A stretch of 10,907 bases of DNA from Candidatus Uhrbacteria bacterium. GTDB taxonomy: Bacteria > Patescibacteriota > Patescibacteriia > SG8-24. Numbering within the stretch: the stretch's first letter is position 1; each line of letters starts with the position of its first letter. The position numbers and the translations under genes were made by a program. A model generated the notes under the pieces. That model searched no databases, was not told the DNA's origin, and was given only the letters and a program-made list of their open reading frames with translations. The DNA is taken from positions 1 through 10,907 of the forward strand of contig JACQSM010000089.1 in the NCBI GenBank assembly GCA_016205965.1, read 5' to 3'. Below, in pieces: positions 1-5,053 of this stretch.

Positions 1-6
1 ATCCGG

Positions 7-168
7 CTACGCCCGCGAAAAGGCCTTGGCCGCGGCCTCGTCACCCAAACCGTCCCCAATCCTGAATTGACGCCGAGTGATGGCGACTTGGACGGCAACG
101 AACGCGGCCAAGACGGCGGCCGCGGCCGCGGAAATTTTCTTCAACGCCCGAGATGCCCGCATGCGCAT
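7..168 (-). CDS. Small candidate membrane protein, 53 aa
   Basis: Function not recognised. Translating the minus strand by hand gives a 53-residue frame ending in TAG. It begins MRMRASRALKK, a basic start, followed by an Ala/Val-rich hydrophobic stretch at about residues 12-31 (ISAAAAAVLAAFVAVQVAI), then TRRQFR and a polar tail. This is the layout of a single-pass membrane protein, or a signal anchor with the N terminus inside. The start lies 6 nt after the stop of the upstream TPR-like gene, so translation may be coupled; I see no Shine-Dalgarno. A second in-frame ATG two codons later is an alternative start. The Ala run comes from a GC-rich repeat (about 115-132), so a chance frame cannot be excluded. 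The close packing and the basic-hydrophobic-polar order favour a real gene. Confidence 0.42.
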   Translation of the reverse strand: MRMRASRALKKISAAAAAVLAAFVAVQVAITRRQFRIGDGLGDEAAAKAFSRA

Positions 169-174
169 GGACGG

Positions 175-1443
175 TTATTTCTTGGGCCGCGCCGAAGATC
201 CGGCGCCCTTGTGGCGCGTCCGGGAATCGGCCGTGCCCTTGCGTCCTAGGGCGCTCTGCAACCCAGAAAAATCTTCGTGAGCGAACAGGTCGGGCACCTT
301 GGGCCGATGCTTGAGAAATCCTTTCCAAGGCAGCTTGCCCTCTTCGAAAAGTTTGCGCGTCTTCTTGCGCTCGTCGGCGATGACCCGGCGCCGCTCCTTG
401 CCGGTAAGCACGTCGCGGCCCTCGAAGAATTCATCTTGAAGCGTCGCCAGCCGGGCCACCGACCGCGGATCGTTGTCGTGGCCGGCGAAAGAACCGGTGC
501 CGCGCCGCACGACGTACGACGCCTCGTTGCGGATGCGCGCCTCATGCTCGCCGACCGGGAAGTACTCGGACATTTCGAAATGCGAATAGCCGCCGAACGC
601 CTCTTGCGGCACATGTTCGTAAAAGTCGGTCAGCAGCTGGCTGGCGTGCCTGACGCCGGGAGCGATGGCGCCGTGCCGGTCGAATTCAGCCGCCAGGTGA
701 TGCAGCAGCACGCTCTCAGTGCCGGCCGTGCGGATCTCCTCGGCAAGATCGGCGATCGTCTGCCGTCCGCCGATGCCGCAACGTTCGAGCGCGGCCAAGA
801 GACGCGTTTCGCGCTCGCCGCGCAACCGTGCGACGCAGGCCTCGCGCAGCCGCTCGAGCAAAACTTGTCCGCCGCGTCTCGACTCGTCGGCCAGTCCGCG
901 GTCGTAGGCGCGGTAGTACCACGATTCGGCCCGCAGGATGTCGCGATGCTCGCGCTGCGGTTCGTAGGAGAAGGACAGATCGCCGAGGGCGATGTAGATC
1001 CAGGCGTCGTCCGGCCGCCGCGCCAAGGCGGTCAATAGCAAGCGCTCGGCCTCTTCGGCCCGTCCCAGGCACGTCAAAAATTCGACCCGGTCATGGAGGA
1101 TGTCGGCGGGGTCGCGCGAACCGATTTTTTCTAGCAGGCCGCAGACCGCCAAACCCTTGGCATAGCGGCCCAGATCGAGGCAGGCGTCGACCAATCGATC
1201 CTCGATGAACCCGAGGTCGTGGCCGACGGCTTCGGCGAACTCCTCGATGACGCTTTCACGCCGTTCGTCGGCATCGGCGGCCGCCAAGCAGGCCTCGAGC
1301 AAGGCCAAAGCGCGCTCAAGGAGAACGATCACGCGGGAGTCTCCCCCGTGCCCAAGGCGGCAGAATCCGTCGCCCAGGTCCTTGAGTTCTTCGACGTCCT
1401 TATAGCTGAAGCACGCAGTCTTCCACGTGCGCCTTGTGGACAT
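175..1443 (-). CDS. TPR-like helical repeat protein, 422 aa, unknown function
   Basis: A long soluble-looking protein with no signal peptide and no membrane segment. The clearest feature is a tetratricopeptide-like unit at residues 121-158, with LGRAEEAERLL followed by RRPDDAWIYIALGDL, the usual A-G-A / P-x-D-x-x pattern. The flanking region (about 35-220) is also Leu/Ala/Arg-rich helix and may hold degenerate repeats. Residues 240-345 form a different, less helical part with FYEHVPQEAFGGY and HFEMSEYF. The C-terminal 75 residues are highly basic with many Lys/Arg and could bind nucleic acid or a partner. TPR domains serve as protein-interaction scaffolds; the partner is unknown. The gene ends in TAA and is followed 6 nt later by a 53-aa frame. 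No Shine-Dalgarno precedes the ATG, but a TAATAT box sits 6 nt upstream. Confidence 0.82.
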   Translation of the reverse strand: MSTRRTWKTACFSYKDVEELKDLGDGFCRLGHGGDSRVIVLLERALALLEACLAAADADERRESVIEEFAEAVGHDLGFIEDRLVDACLDLGRYAKGLAVCGLLEKIGSRDPADILHDRVEFLTCLGRAEEAERLLLTALARRPDDAWIYIALGDLSFSYEPQREHRDILRAESWYYRAYDRGLADESRRGGQVLLERLREACVARLRGERETRLLAALERCGIGGRQTIADLAEEIRTAGTESVLLHHLAAEFDRHGAIAPGVRHASQLLTDFYEHVPQEAFGGYSHFEMSEYFPVGEHEARIRNEASYVVRRGTGSFAGHDNDPRSVARLATLQDEFFEGRDVLTGKERRRVIADERKKTRKLFEEGKLPWKGFLKHRPKVPDLFAHEDFSGLQSALGRKGTADSRTRHKGAGSSARPKK

Positions 1444-1455
1444 ATCTTTATATTA
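1444..1455 (-). promoter_or_regulatory. -10-like box abutting the TPR gene start (possible leaderless start)
   Basis: On the minus strand TAATAT (1450-1455) is followed by AAAGAT and then the ATG at 1443. A start site about 7 nt below the box would fall on the A of the ATG, giving an mRNA with no leader. No -35 match is visible at the right distance (GGCGCC is there) and no Shine-Dalgarno lies between box and ATG. The box stands out as AT-rich in a GC-rich setting. Confidence 0.35.
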
Positions 1456-1508
1456 CAACGTCTCGGCCGGGCGGCGCCACTGCCGGCCCCGGCGCTCTTT
1501 ATGAATGG

Positions 1509-1527
1509 AAAACGCCCGAAGCGGGCG
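1509..1527 (-). terminator. Intrinsic terminator after the 56-aa P-loop gene
   Basis: Read on the minus strand, CGCCCG-CTT-CGGGCG forms a perfect 6-bp GC stem with a 3-nt loop, followed directly by TTTTCC. It begins 1 nt after the TAA of the 56-aa gene. The short stem and four-T tract make it modest in strength, but its placement is exactly that of a transcript end. It also separates this gene from the TPR gene downstream. Confidence 0.62.
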
Positions 1528-1528
1528 G

Positions 1529-1699
1529 TTAGCGGAAGTCACGGCCGCGGCCATAGAGGAAGACGTGGATGTTTTCCTCAAAAAGCGCGTGCATGCGGTC
1601 ACGTTTTTCTTCGGTGATGTCATGCAGGATGCCGAGACGGCGCGTTTTGGTCGACTTGCCAACGCCGGGCTGCCCGGCAAGCAACAGATTGTTGCGCAT
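1529..1699 (-). CDS. 56-aa protein with a Walker A (P-loop) motif
   Basis: Found by translating the minus strand by hand from an ATG preceded by GGAGGG. Residues 5-17 read LLLAGQPGVGKST, an excellent strand-plus-Walker-A sequence (G9 to T17, with K15 and S16 as the expected phosphate-binding pair). The rest is a charged helix (DITEEKRDRMHALFEEN) and a short tail, FLYGRGRDFR. There is no room for Walker B or the remaining strands of a P-loop fold, so it is either a remnant of a larger NTPase or an unusual mini-protein. The gene has its own promoter (1727-1754), Shine-Dalgarno and terminator (1509-1527), which argues against random decay. It diverges from the zinc-ribbon gene at 1821. NTP binding is inferred from the motif only. 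Confidence 0.66.
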   Translation of the reverse strand: MRNNLLLAGQPGVGKSTKTRRLGILHDITEEKRDRMHALFEENIHVFLYGRGRDFR

Positions 1700-1702
1700 G
1701 AT

Positions 1703-1708
1703 CCCTCC
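1703..1708 (-). promoter_or_regulatory. Shine-Dalgarno of the 56-aa P-loop gene
   Basis: GGAGGG on the minus strand lies 3 nt before the ATG at 1699. The spacing is a little short, but the match is strong. It is one of the few clear Shine-Dalgarno sites in the window and fixes the start of this short gene. Confidence 0.65.
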
Positions 1709-1726
1709 AAGGAACGTGGTCAGTCT

Positions 1727-1754
1727 GTTTTATCACGGCGCGGGGCGGCGTCAA
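1727..1754 (-). promoter_or_regulatory. Candidate sigma-70-type promoter for the 56-aa P-loop gene
   Basis: Minus strand: -35 TTGACG (1749-1754), 16-nt spacer, -10 TAAAAC (1727-1732). Transcription would begin about 20 nt before the ATG, leaving room for the GGAGGG site. It lies back to back with the plus-strand promoter at 1770-1797, so one regulator could act on both. Confidence 0.5.
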
Positions 1755-1769
1755 GACCGGCGGCCTATA

Positions 1770-1797
1770 TTGACTTATCGAACGATGCTGCTACCAT
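1770..1797 (+). promoter_or_regulatory. Candidate extended -10 promoter for the zinc-ribbon gene
   Basis: TTGACT (1770-1775), 16-nt spacer, then TACCAT (1792-1797) preceded by TGC, which is an extended -10 TGn. The predicted start near 1804 is just upstream of the Shine-Dalgarno at 1807, giving a leader of about 17 nt. Confidence 0.55.
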
Positions 1798-1806
1798 GCG
1801 CCAAGG

Positions 1807-1814
1807 AAAGGAGG
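1807..1814 (+). promoter_or_regulatory. Strong Shine-Dalgarno of the zinc-ribbon gene
   Basis: AAAGGAGG, 6 nt before the ATG at 1821. This is the best ribosome-binding site in the window. It fixes the start of the zinc-ribbon gene at 1821 although the same frame is open far upstream. Confidence 0.85.
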
Positions 1815-1820
1815 CCTGTC

Positions 1821-2105
1821 ATGGCCGACATGTCGAAATTGAGCGAAGAAGGAAAGACTTGGCTGGATGAAGAGGCGCGGGCGCGGGCGATGGAGGCGCT
1901 GCGCCTGCGCAAGGAAGAGAATTCCCAGAAGGAGAAGATCGACAACGCCAGGCTGCACGCCGGCAGCTCGATGTACTTCTACTGCCGCTACTGCGAGGCG
2001 CTCTCGGACACGCTGCCGGAGTCGTACATCGACCCGCCGACCAGGGTCTGCAAAGACTGCAAGCCGCTCAAGGACGCGGGCCTGCTCGACGATCAACCTT
2101 CATGA
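1821..2105 (+). CDS. Small zinc-ribbon protein with charged helical N terminus, 94 aa
   Basis: The only supported plus-strand gene in the window. Residues 1-45 are strongly charged and probably helical (EEARARAMEALRLRKEEN). Residues 55-80 hold CRYC and CKDC, two Cys pairs 18 residues apart (C55, C58, C77, C80), the mark of a structural zinc ribbon. Between them lies LPESYIDPPTRV. Small proteins of this layout, helix plus ribbon, often contact RNA polymerase, ribosomes or nucleic acid, but I cannot assign a family and do not call it DksA. The start is set by AAAGGAGG at 1807 and supported by the promoter at 1770-1797. Its last 13 nt overlap the end of the convergent gene at 2093, inside a 24-bp palindrome that acts as its terminator. 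Confidence 0.85.
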   Translation: MADMSKLSEEGKTWLDEEARARAMEALRLRKEENSQKEKIDNARLHAGSSMYFYCRYCEALSDTLPESYIDPPTRVCKDCKPLKDAGLLDDQPS

Positions 2106-2123
2106 AGGTTGATCTTTTCTTTT
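2091..2123 (+). terminator. Intrinsic terminator built on a perfect 24-bp palindrome
   Basis: GATCAACCTT, loop CATG, AAGGTTGATC (2091-2114) is a perfect palindrome giving a 10-bp stem. It is followed on the plus strand by TTTTCTTTT (2115-2123). It ends the zinc-ribbon transcript. The stop codons of both convergent genes lie inside the palindrome. On the minus strand the hairpin is followed by GTCGAG rather than a T tract, so intrinsic termination looks one-directional. Confidence 0.85.
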
Positions 2124-2536
2124 ACCGCCAGGCGCGCCAGGTCGCCGTCGAGCACGATCGGGCGCATGGCCGCGAGTTCGGTCGCGATATAGGAATTTTC
2201 CGGCGGGGCATGCAACAGATAGACATTTTGACCGAGAACGTGGGCGAAACCGATCTCGAGAAAAGTGTTGGCGCCGATGTAATTCGGCACGCCGTTCTTT
2301 TCGAAATTCGCCACCAGCATGGCGTCGGCGCCCTGCATCAGGCGCCAGAACTCGCGGATGGCGTCGAGATGCATTTTTTGCGTGATCTTAATGCGTTCTT
2401 TCTCTTCGTCCGACTTGCCGACGAACGGCGCGGCCAGCGTCGTCACGAAAGCGTCATGGCCGAGGGCCGCCAAACAGTCACGCAGTTCGAGCATCTTTTC
2501 GGTGAAGTGCATGCTGCCGATGACGCCTATGCGCAT
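2093..2536 (-). CDS. Nucleoside 2-deoxyribosyltransferase-like protein, 147 aa
   Basis: Rossmann-like small protein. It begins with a strand and turn, MRIGVIGSMHF (GSM at 7-9), has a charged helical middle (43-70), then ADAMLVANFEK (70-80), and YIGANTFLEIGFAHVLGQ at 86-103. The latter matches the GxxxEIGxA region of the nucleoside 2-deoxyribosyltransferase-like fold (PF05014 type), with E94 in the place of the catalytic Glu. True members exchange bases between deoxynucleosides, or hydrolyse nucleoside 5'-monophosphates (DNPH1/RCL type). Whether this one does either is inference. No clear Shine-Dalgarno is seen, and a 14-bp palindrome covers the start codon. It lies 26 nt downstream of the coiled-coil gene and converges with the zinc-ribbon gene over 13 nt. 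Confidence 0.8.
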   Translation of the reverse strand: MRIGVIGSMHFTEKMLELRDCLAALGHDAFVTTLAAPFVGKSDEEKERIKITQKMHLDAIREFWRLMQGADAMLVANFEKNGVPNYIGANTFLEIGFAHVLGQNVYLLHAPPENSYIATELAAMRPIVLDGDLARLAVKEKINLHEG

Positions 2537-2539
2537 AGG
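2526..2539. repeat. 14-bp perfect palindrome over a start codon
   Basis: CCTATGCGCATAGG is its own reverse complement and contains the ATG at 2536 of the deoxyribosyltransferase-like gene. In RNA it can form a 5-bp stem with a GCGC loop that would cover the start codon. As DNA it could be a dimeric-protein site. The length is small enough that chance is possible. Confidence 0.4.
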
Positions 2540-2562
2540 TTGATTGGTACGCCGCGTGATTT

Positions 2563-2790
2563 TTAACGCTTCGGGGTGTTCTTGAGCGCAACAATGTCAT
2601 CTTCAACGCGCTCGAACCTCGTAATCATCGCCATGCGCTCAAGATCGAGCCGCTCAAGGGTGGCAGTATGGCCGTCCAAAACCGTGATAACCCGTTCCTC
2701 GGAAGCCTTCAGGTCTTCCTTGGTGGCGCACCTGTCCACCTTATCGTCGATTTCGATGAGTTTTGAAATGATTTTGTCATCGAGCTGCAT
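2563..2790 (-). CDS. Small coiled-coil protein, 75 aa
   Basis: An almost wholly charged, helix-forming protein without membrane segment or signal. The pattern IISKLIEIDDKVDRCATKED, then LERLDLERMAMITRFERVED, gives heptad-like hydrophobic spacing over nearly the full length. This is typical of short bacterial coiled-coil proteins that carry a KVD-x-x-ATKEDL motif, usually annotated as hypothetical. A dimer or trimer is likely; function is unknown. There is no Shine-Dalgarno before the ATG at 2790. A candidate promoter lies at 2824-2852, in the 58-nt gap after the Nudix gene. The next gene follows after 26 nt on the same strand, so the two may be co-transcribed. Confidence 0.72.
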   Translation of the reverse strand: MQLDDKIISKLIEIDDKVDRCATKEDLKASEERVITVLDGHTATLERLDLERMAMITRFERVEDDIVALKNTPKR

Positions 2791-2823
2791 AAGGTGTGGA
2801 TTATTTTACTTTGTCGGACCGTC

Positions 2824-2852
2824 TTTATGCAGCGGCACAAAATTGCCGTCAA
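2824..2852 (-). promoter_or_regulatory. Candidate promoter for the coiled-coil and deoxyribosyltransferase-like genes
   Basis: Minus strand: TTGACG (2847-2852), 17-nt spacer, CATAAA (2824-2829). The -35 overlaps the TGA stop of the Nudix gene. A 5-bp inverted repeat (CGGCA at 2833-2837, TGCCG at 2844-2848) lies mostly in the spacer and partly overlaps the -35; it could be an operator or chance. Confidence 0.4.
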
Positions 2853-3289
2853 ATCGATGCGAGAGCGCGATGCGAATCGAAATACGCCCGGCCGCTTCGG
2901 TAGGCCTCGACGGCCGTGTACATGGCCGGCGTCATCGATGCCGGCAGAGCGTCCAGGCCGTACCAATCCCAGCCTTCGCACTTGTCGGGCTCCATGTTCT
3001 GCGGCTCGCCCGACTTCCAGTCGGCGGCCAGAACCACCATGACGTAGTGGTGCGGCGCATGCACCTGATTGTTCATGACGCACAAAAAGCGCGGCCGGTC
3101 GATTTCGATCCCGGCTTCTTCGAGGACCTCGCGCCGGGCGCACTCCTCGAAACCTTCGAGATGTTCGAGATGGCCGCCGGGCGATCCGTATTGATCGCGG
3201 CCGATGCTGGCTTTGCGCTTGCCGAGCAAAATGGCGCCGCCCTTGAAGACCAGCACCGCCACGCCGACTTTGGGCCGTTGGTTTTCCAT
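2849..3289 (-). CDS. Nudix hydrolase, MutT/NUDT15-like, 146 aa
   Basis: Hydrolyses a nucleoside diphosphate linked to another group, most likely a modified or unwanted NTP. The Nudix box is perfect: G39, E45, R53, E54, E57, E58 and G60, in the order G-x5-E-x7-R-E-V-x-E-E-x-G-I; the glutamates bind the catalytic metal. LLGKRKASIGRDQYGSPGGH before the box and the WDWYGLDALP segment (107-116) after it resemble the NUDT15-type branch that acts on (d)GTP-like nucleotides; the exact substrate is not settled. The start at 3289 gives a full-length domain and has GGAAGG about 8 nt upstream. The same frame is open further upstream, inside the HAD gene, but that part does not look like a Nudix protein. 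It follows the HAD gene by 4 nt, so it is in the same operon. Confidence 0.93.
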   Translation of the reverse strand: MENQRPKVGVAVLVFKGGAILLGKRKASIGRDQYGSPGGHLEHLEGFEECARREVLEEAGIEIDRPRFLCVMNNQVHAPHHYVMVVLAADWKSGEPQNMEPDKCEGWDWYGLDALPASMTPAMYTAVEAYRSGRAYFDSHRALASI

Positions 3290-3293
3290 AAAA

Positions 3294-3992
3294 CTAACCT
3301 TCCCGCACGCGCATGAGGGGCGCAAGCAGTGCGGCAACACTGATCGCCGACAAATTCTCGACGATGCGATCGGCCGGATATTCCCTCCCGCCGCCTTCGC
3401 GCACCAAAGCAATGCATTGCATGCCGGCGCGCCTGGCGGCGATCATGCCGCTGACGCCGTCTTCGATCACCAGACAGTCAGTAGGCGCCACGTCCAGACG
3501 CTGCGCCGCGAGAAGAAAAACGTCAGGTTCCGGTTTGCCGCGTCGAACCTCCTCGGCACTGGCGACGGCCGCGAACTTTTCTCTCACGCCCAGCTCCGCC
3601 AGCACCATCTCAATGAATGACAGCCGCGAACCAGAGCCGACCGCCATCGGCACCTTGGCGGCGCTCAATGCGTCGATCAAGGCTCTTGTTCCGGGCACCT
3701 CGCGCACGTTGCCGCGCACCAATCCGACGATGCTTTGCCATTTGTCACGCAACAGTTCTTCAAGCGGCGGCATCTCTAAGCCCGCATTGCCGAAAATCTC
3801 CTCGAACATCTCTTGATCCCTGACGCCGGCGTACCTGCGCGTAATCTCGTCGGGATGCAGAGCGATGCCATGACGCGCCAACAATTCGGATTCGGTTTTC
3901 GCATGAAGCACCTGGGTATCGGAAATGACGCCGTCCATGTCGAAGATGACGGCCTGTACTTTTCGATCGAGGCGGAGATCGATGTCCGTCAT
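3294..3992 (-). CDS. HAD-superfamily hydrolase, beta-phosphoglucomutase-like, 232 aa
   Basis: A complete HAD subfamily IA enzyme. Motif I is FDMDGVISDT (nucleophile D18, acid/base D20). The cap runs from about 28 to 90. Motif II is in AVGSGS (117-122), motif III is K153 in RGKPEPDVF, and motif IV is IEDGVSG (E177, D178). Such proteins are phosphatases or phosphomutases on sugar phosphates or nucleotides. The DMDGV motif and VxGT-type cap boundary resemble beta-phosphoglucomutase and phosphoglycolate-phosphatase relatives, but substrate cannot be told from sequence. The ATG at 3992 was chosen because it lies 10 nt after the MazG-like stop; the frame stays open upstream with no sensible domain. 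Its position between MazG-like and Nudix genes suggests dephosphorylation of a nucleotide-derived product, which is inference. Confidence 0.92.
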   Translation of the reverse strand: MTDIDLRLDRKVQAVIFDMDGVISDTQVLHAKTESELLARHGIALHPDEITRRYAGVRDQEMFEEIFGNAGLEMPPLEELLRDKWQSIVGLVRGNVREVPGTRALIDALSAAKVPMAVGSGSRLSFIEMVLAELGVREKFAAVASAEEVRRGKPEPDVFLLAAQRLDVAPTDCLVIEDGVSGMIAARRAGMQCIALVREGGGREYPADRIVENLSAISVAALLAPLMRVREG

Positions 3993-4002
3993 AGTCCGGC
4001 TG

Positions 4003-4398
4003 TTACTGCTCGCCGCGCTTGCGGTATTCGCTCTTGATCTTCCAATACTCGGAATCGCTGCCGGAGCCGGAGCCACCGTTGGCGATCTTACGCATCAGCT
4101 CGGCCGGATATTTCTTGGCCACGTGATCGAGTTTGTCGTGGATGAACCGCTTGGTATCGAGTCCGAGCAGCACCGACATTTCGATGGCGTAGATCATGAC
4201 GTCGGCCAGTTCCTTTTTGATGGCGGCCAATTTTTCGGGATCGTTGCGGACCTCGTCAAGCTCCTTGTTCTCCCACTGAAAAAGCTCCAGCAATTCGGCG
4301 CCCTCGATCATGATCGACTTAGCGAGATCCGACGGTCGGAGCTTATCCCAGCCGCGCTCTTGAAGATGAGTGAGGATGCGCTGTTCGAGTTCTTTCAT
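4003..4398 (-). CDS. MazG-like nucleotide pyrophosphohydrolase, 131 aa
   Basis: An all-alpha NTP pyrophosphatase of the single-domain MazG / dCTP-pyrophosphatase (DCTPP1-like) type, which cuts (d)NTP to (d)NMP and pyrophosphate. The metal-binding pattern is visible: E32-x-x-E35 in IEGAELLELFQW and E63-x-x-D66 in KKELADVMIYAI, followed by KLDHVAKKYPAE (89-100), the family's third conserved block. The FQW after the first motif is shared with dCTP pyrophosphatase relatives. A Gly/Ser stretch at 108-114 leads to a basic tail, EYWKIKSEYRKRGEQ, which the core fold does not need and may be species-specific. The ATG overlaps the methyltransferase stop by 4 nt (ATGA), so translation is probably coupled. 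Confidence 0.9.
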   Translation of the reverse strand: MKELEQRILTHLQERGWDKLRPSDLAKSIMIEGAELLELFQWENKELDEVRNDPEKLAAIKKELADVMIYAIEMSVLLGLDTKRFIHDKLDHVAKKYPAELMRKIANGGSGSGSDSEYWKIKSEYRKRGEQ

Positions 4399-5024
4399 AG
4401 GCCGCGCTTCTTGGAAATTATCTTGATCCAGCGGGTGTTTCCGGTGAGATCGGATCGCTCGCAGACGATGTCCAATCCGGCGCGATGCAACCGCTGCCGC
4501 AACTCGTCGGGCGAGAAAAAACTGAAAAATCTCTGGTACGAATACCCGTAATCGGTTTCCTCGATGACATCTTCTTCGGGCTGCCCCTCGCGCCGCTCTT
4601 TGACGCCCAAGAACAAACGTCCGTCCGGTTTCATCGCGGCGGCCCAGCCGGCGAGAACCTGGTCGATCTCGGCTTTGGGCATGTGCAGCAGAACGGCGAG
4701 CGCGTAGATGCCGTCGAATTTTTTTCCGAGGCTGCCGACATCGCGCATATCCAGATGCCGGAACTCGCTCTCGGGAAACTCGCGCTTGGCCACGGCGATC
4801 AAGCCGTCCGAAAGGTCGATGCCCGTGGCCCGAAATCCGCGCCGCCGCAACAGGTCGGTTTTGACGCCGCCGGCGCAGCCGACATCGAGGACTTCGGCGC
4901 CGTGAGGCAGCTGGCGGCAGAATTCATCCATGCTCTCCTGCCACCAGGTGTCGCCGAGGTGGTCTTTATGCCAGTCTTCGGCGATGCGATTGTAGGTGCT
5001 TTGGATCTCTTTGACCGAGTACAT
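4395..5024 (-). CDS. Class I SAM-dependent methyltransferase, 209 aa
   Basis: Rossmann-fold methyltransferase. SAM motif I is EVLDVGCAGG (44-53), the acidic ribose-binding residue is D70 in TGIDLS, the next motif is LDMRDVG (91-97), and the post-motif strand is FDGIYALAVLLHMP (103-116). The C-terminal part, with YSYQRFFSFFSPDELRQRL and RAGLD, is the usual Methyltransf_11/25-like end. The substrate is unknown; no domain other than the SAM fold is present. Two ATGs four codons apart are possible (5036 and 5024). I prefer 5024 because GAGG lies 6 nt before it and nothing precedes the first. It heads the methyltransferase-MazG-HAD-Nudix run, so it may act on a small metabolite linked to nucleotides, though this is only context. 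Confidence 0.88.
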   Translation of the reverse strand: MYSVKEIQSTYNRIAEDWHKDHLGDTWWQESMDEFCRQLPHGAEVLDVGCAGGVKTDLLRRRGFRATGIDLSDGLIAVAKREFPESEFRHLDMRDVGSLGKKFDGIYALAVLLHMPKAEIDQVLAGWAAAMKPDGRLFLGVKERREGQPEEDVIEETDYGYSYQRFFSFFSPDELRQRLHRAGLDIVCERSDLTGNTRWIKIISKKRGL

Positions 5025-5030
5025 AGCAAT

Positions 5031-5034
5031 CCTC
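5031..5034 (-). promoter_or_regulatory. Shine-Dalgarno deciding the methyltransferase start
   Basis: GAGG on the minus strand, 6 nt before the ATG at 5024. It overlaps the upstream ATG at 5036, which has no ribosome-binding site of its own, and so supports the shorter protein. Confidence 0.5.
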
Positions 5035-5053
5035 ATGGTATTCGAAGTGAACG

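Noticed and set aside
115..132. GC-rich GGCCGC repeats that could be a structured site
   Set aside because: They are explained as Ala/Ser codons of the hydrophobic stretch in the 53-aa frame; no larger repeat unit is seen.
277..1038. A 253-codon plus-strand open frame opposite the TPR-like gene
   Set aside because: No ribosome-binding site or recognisable domain, and it runs antisense to a frame with a TPR motif. High GC content leaves long frames open.
1453..1710. An 85-codon minus-strand frame overlapping the P-loop mini-gene
   Set aside because: It is in another frame, is Ser/Arg/Cys-rich without pattern, and runs through the terminator. The frame starting at 1699 has the Shine-Dalgarno and the Walker A motif.
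2576..3316. A 246-codon plus-strand open frame across the coiled-coil and Nudix genes
   Set aside because: It spans two minus-strand genes and the gap between them, and its first part is Ser/Arg-rich shadow sequence. The Nudix box on the other strand is perfect.
3409..3420. 12-bp palindrome GCAATGCATTGC
   Set aside because: It lies within the HAD coding sequence (codons for Ala-Met-Gln-Cys) with no link to a start, stop or T tract; probably chance.
4395..5036. Methyltransferase start at the ATG at 5036
   Set aside because: No ribosome-binding site precedes it, while the ATG at 5024 has GAGG at a 6-nt spacing; the extra four residues add nothing to the fold.
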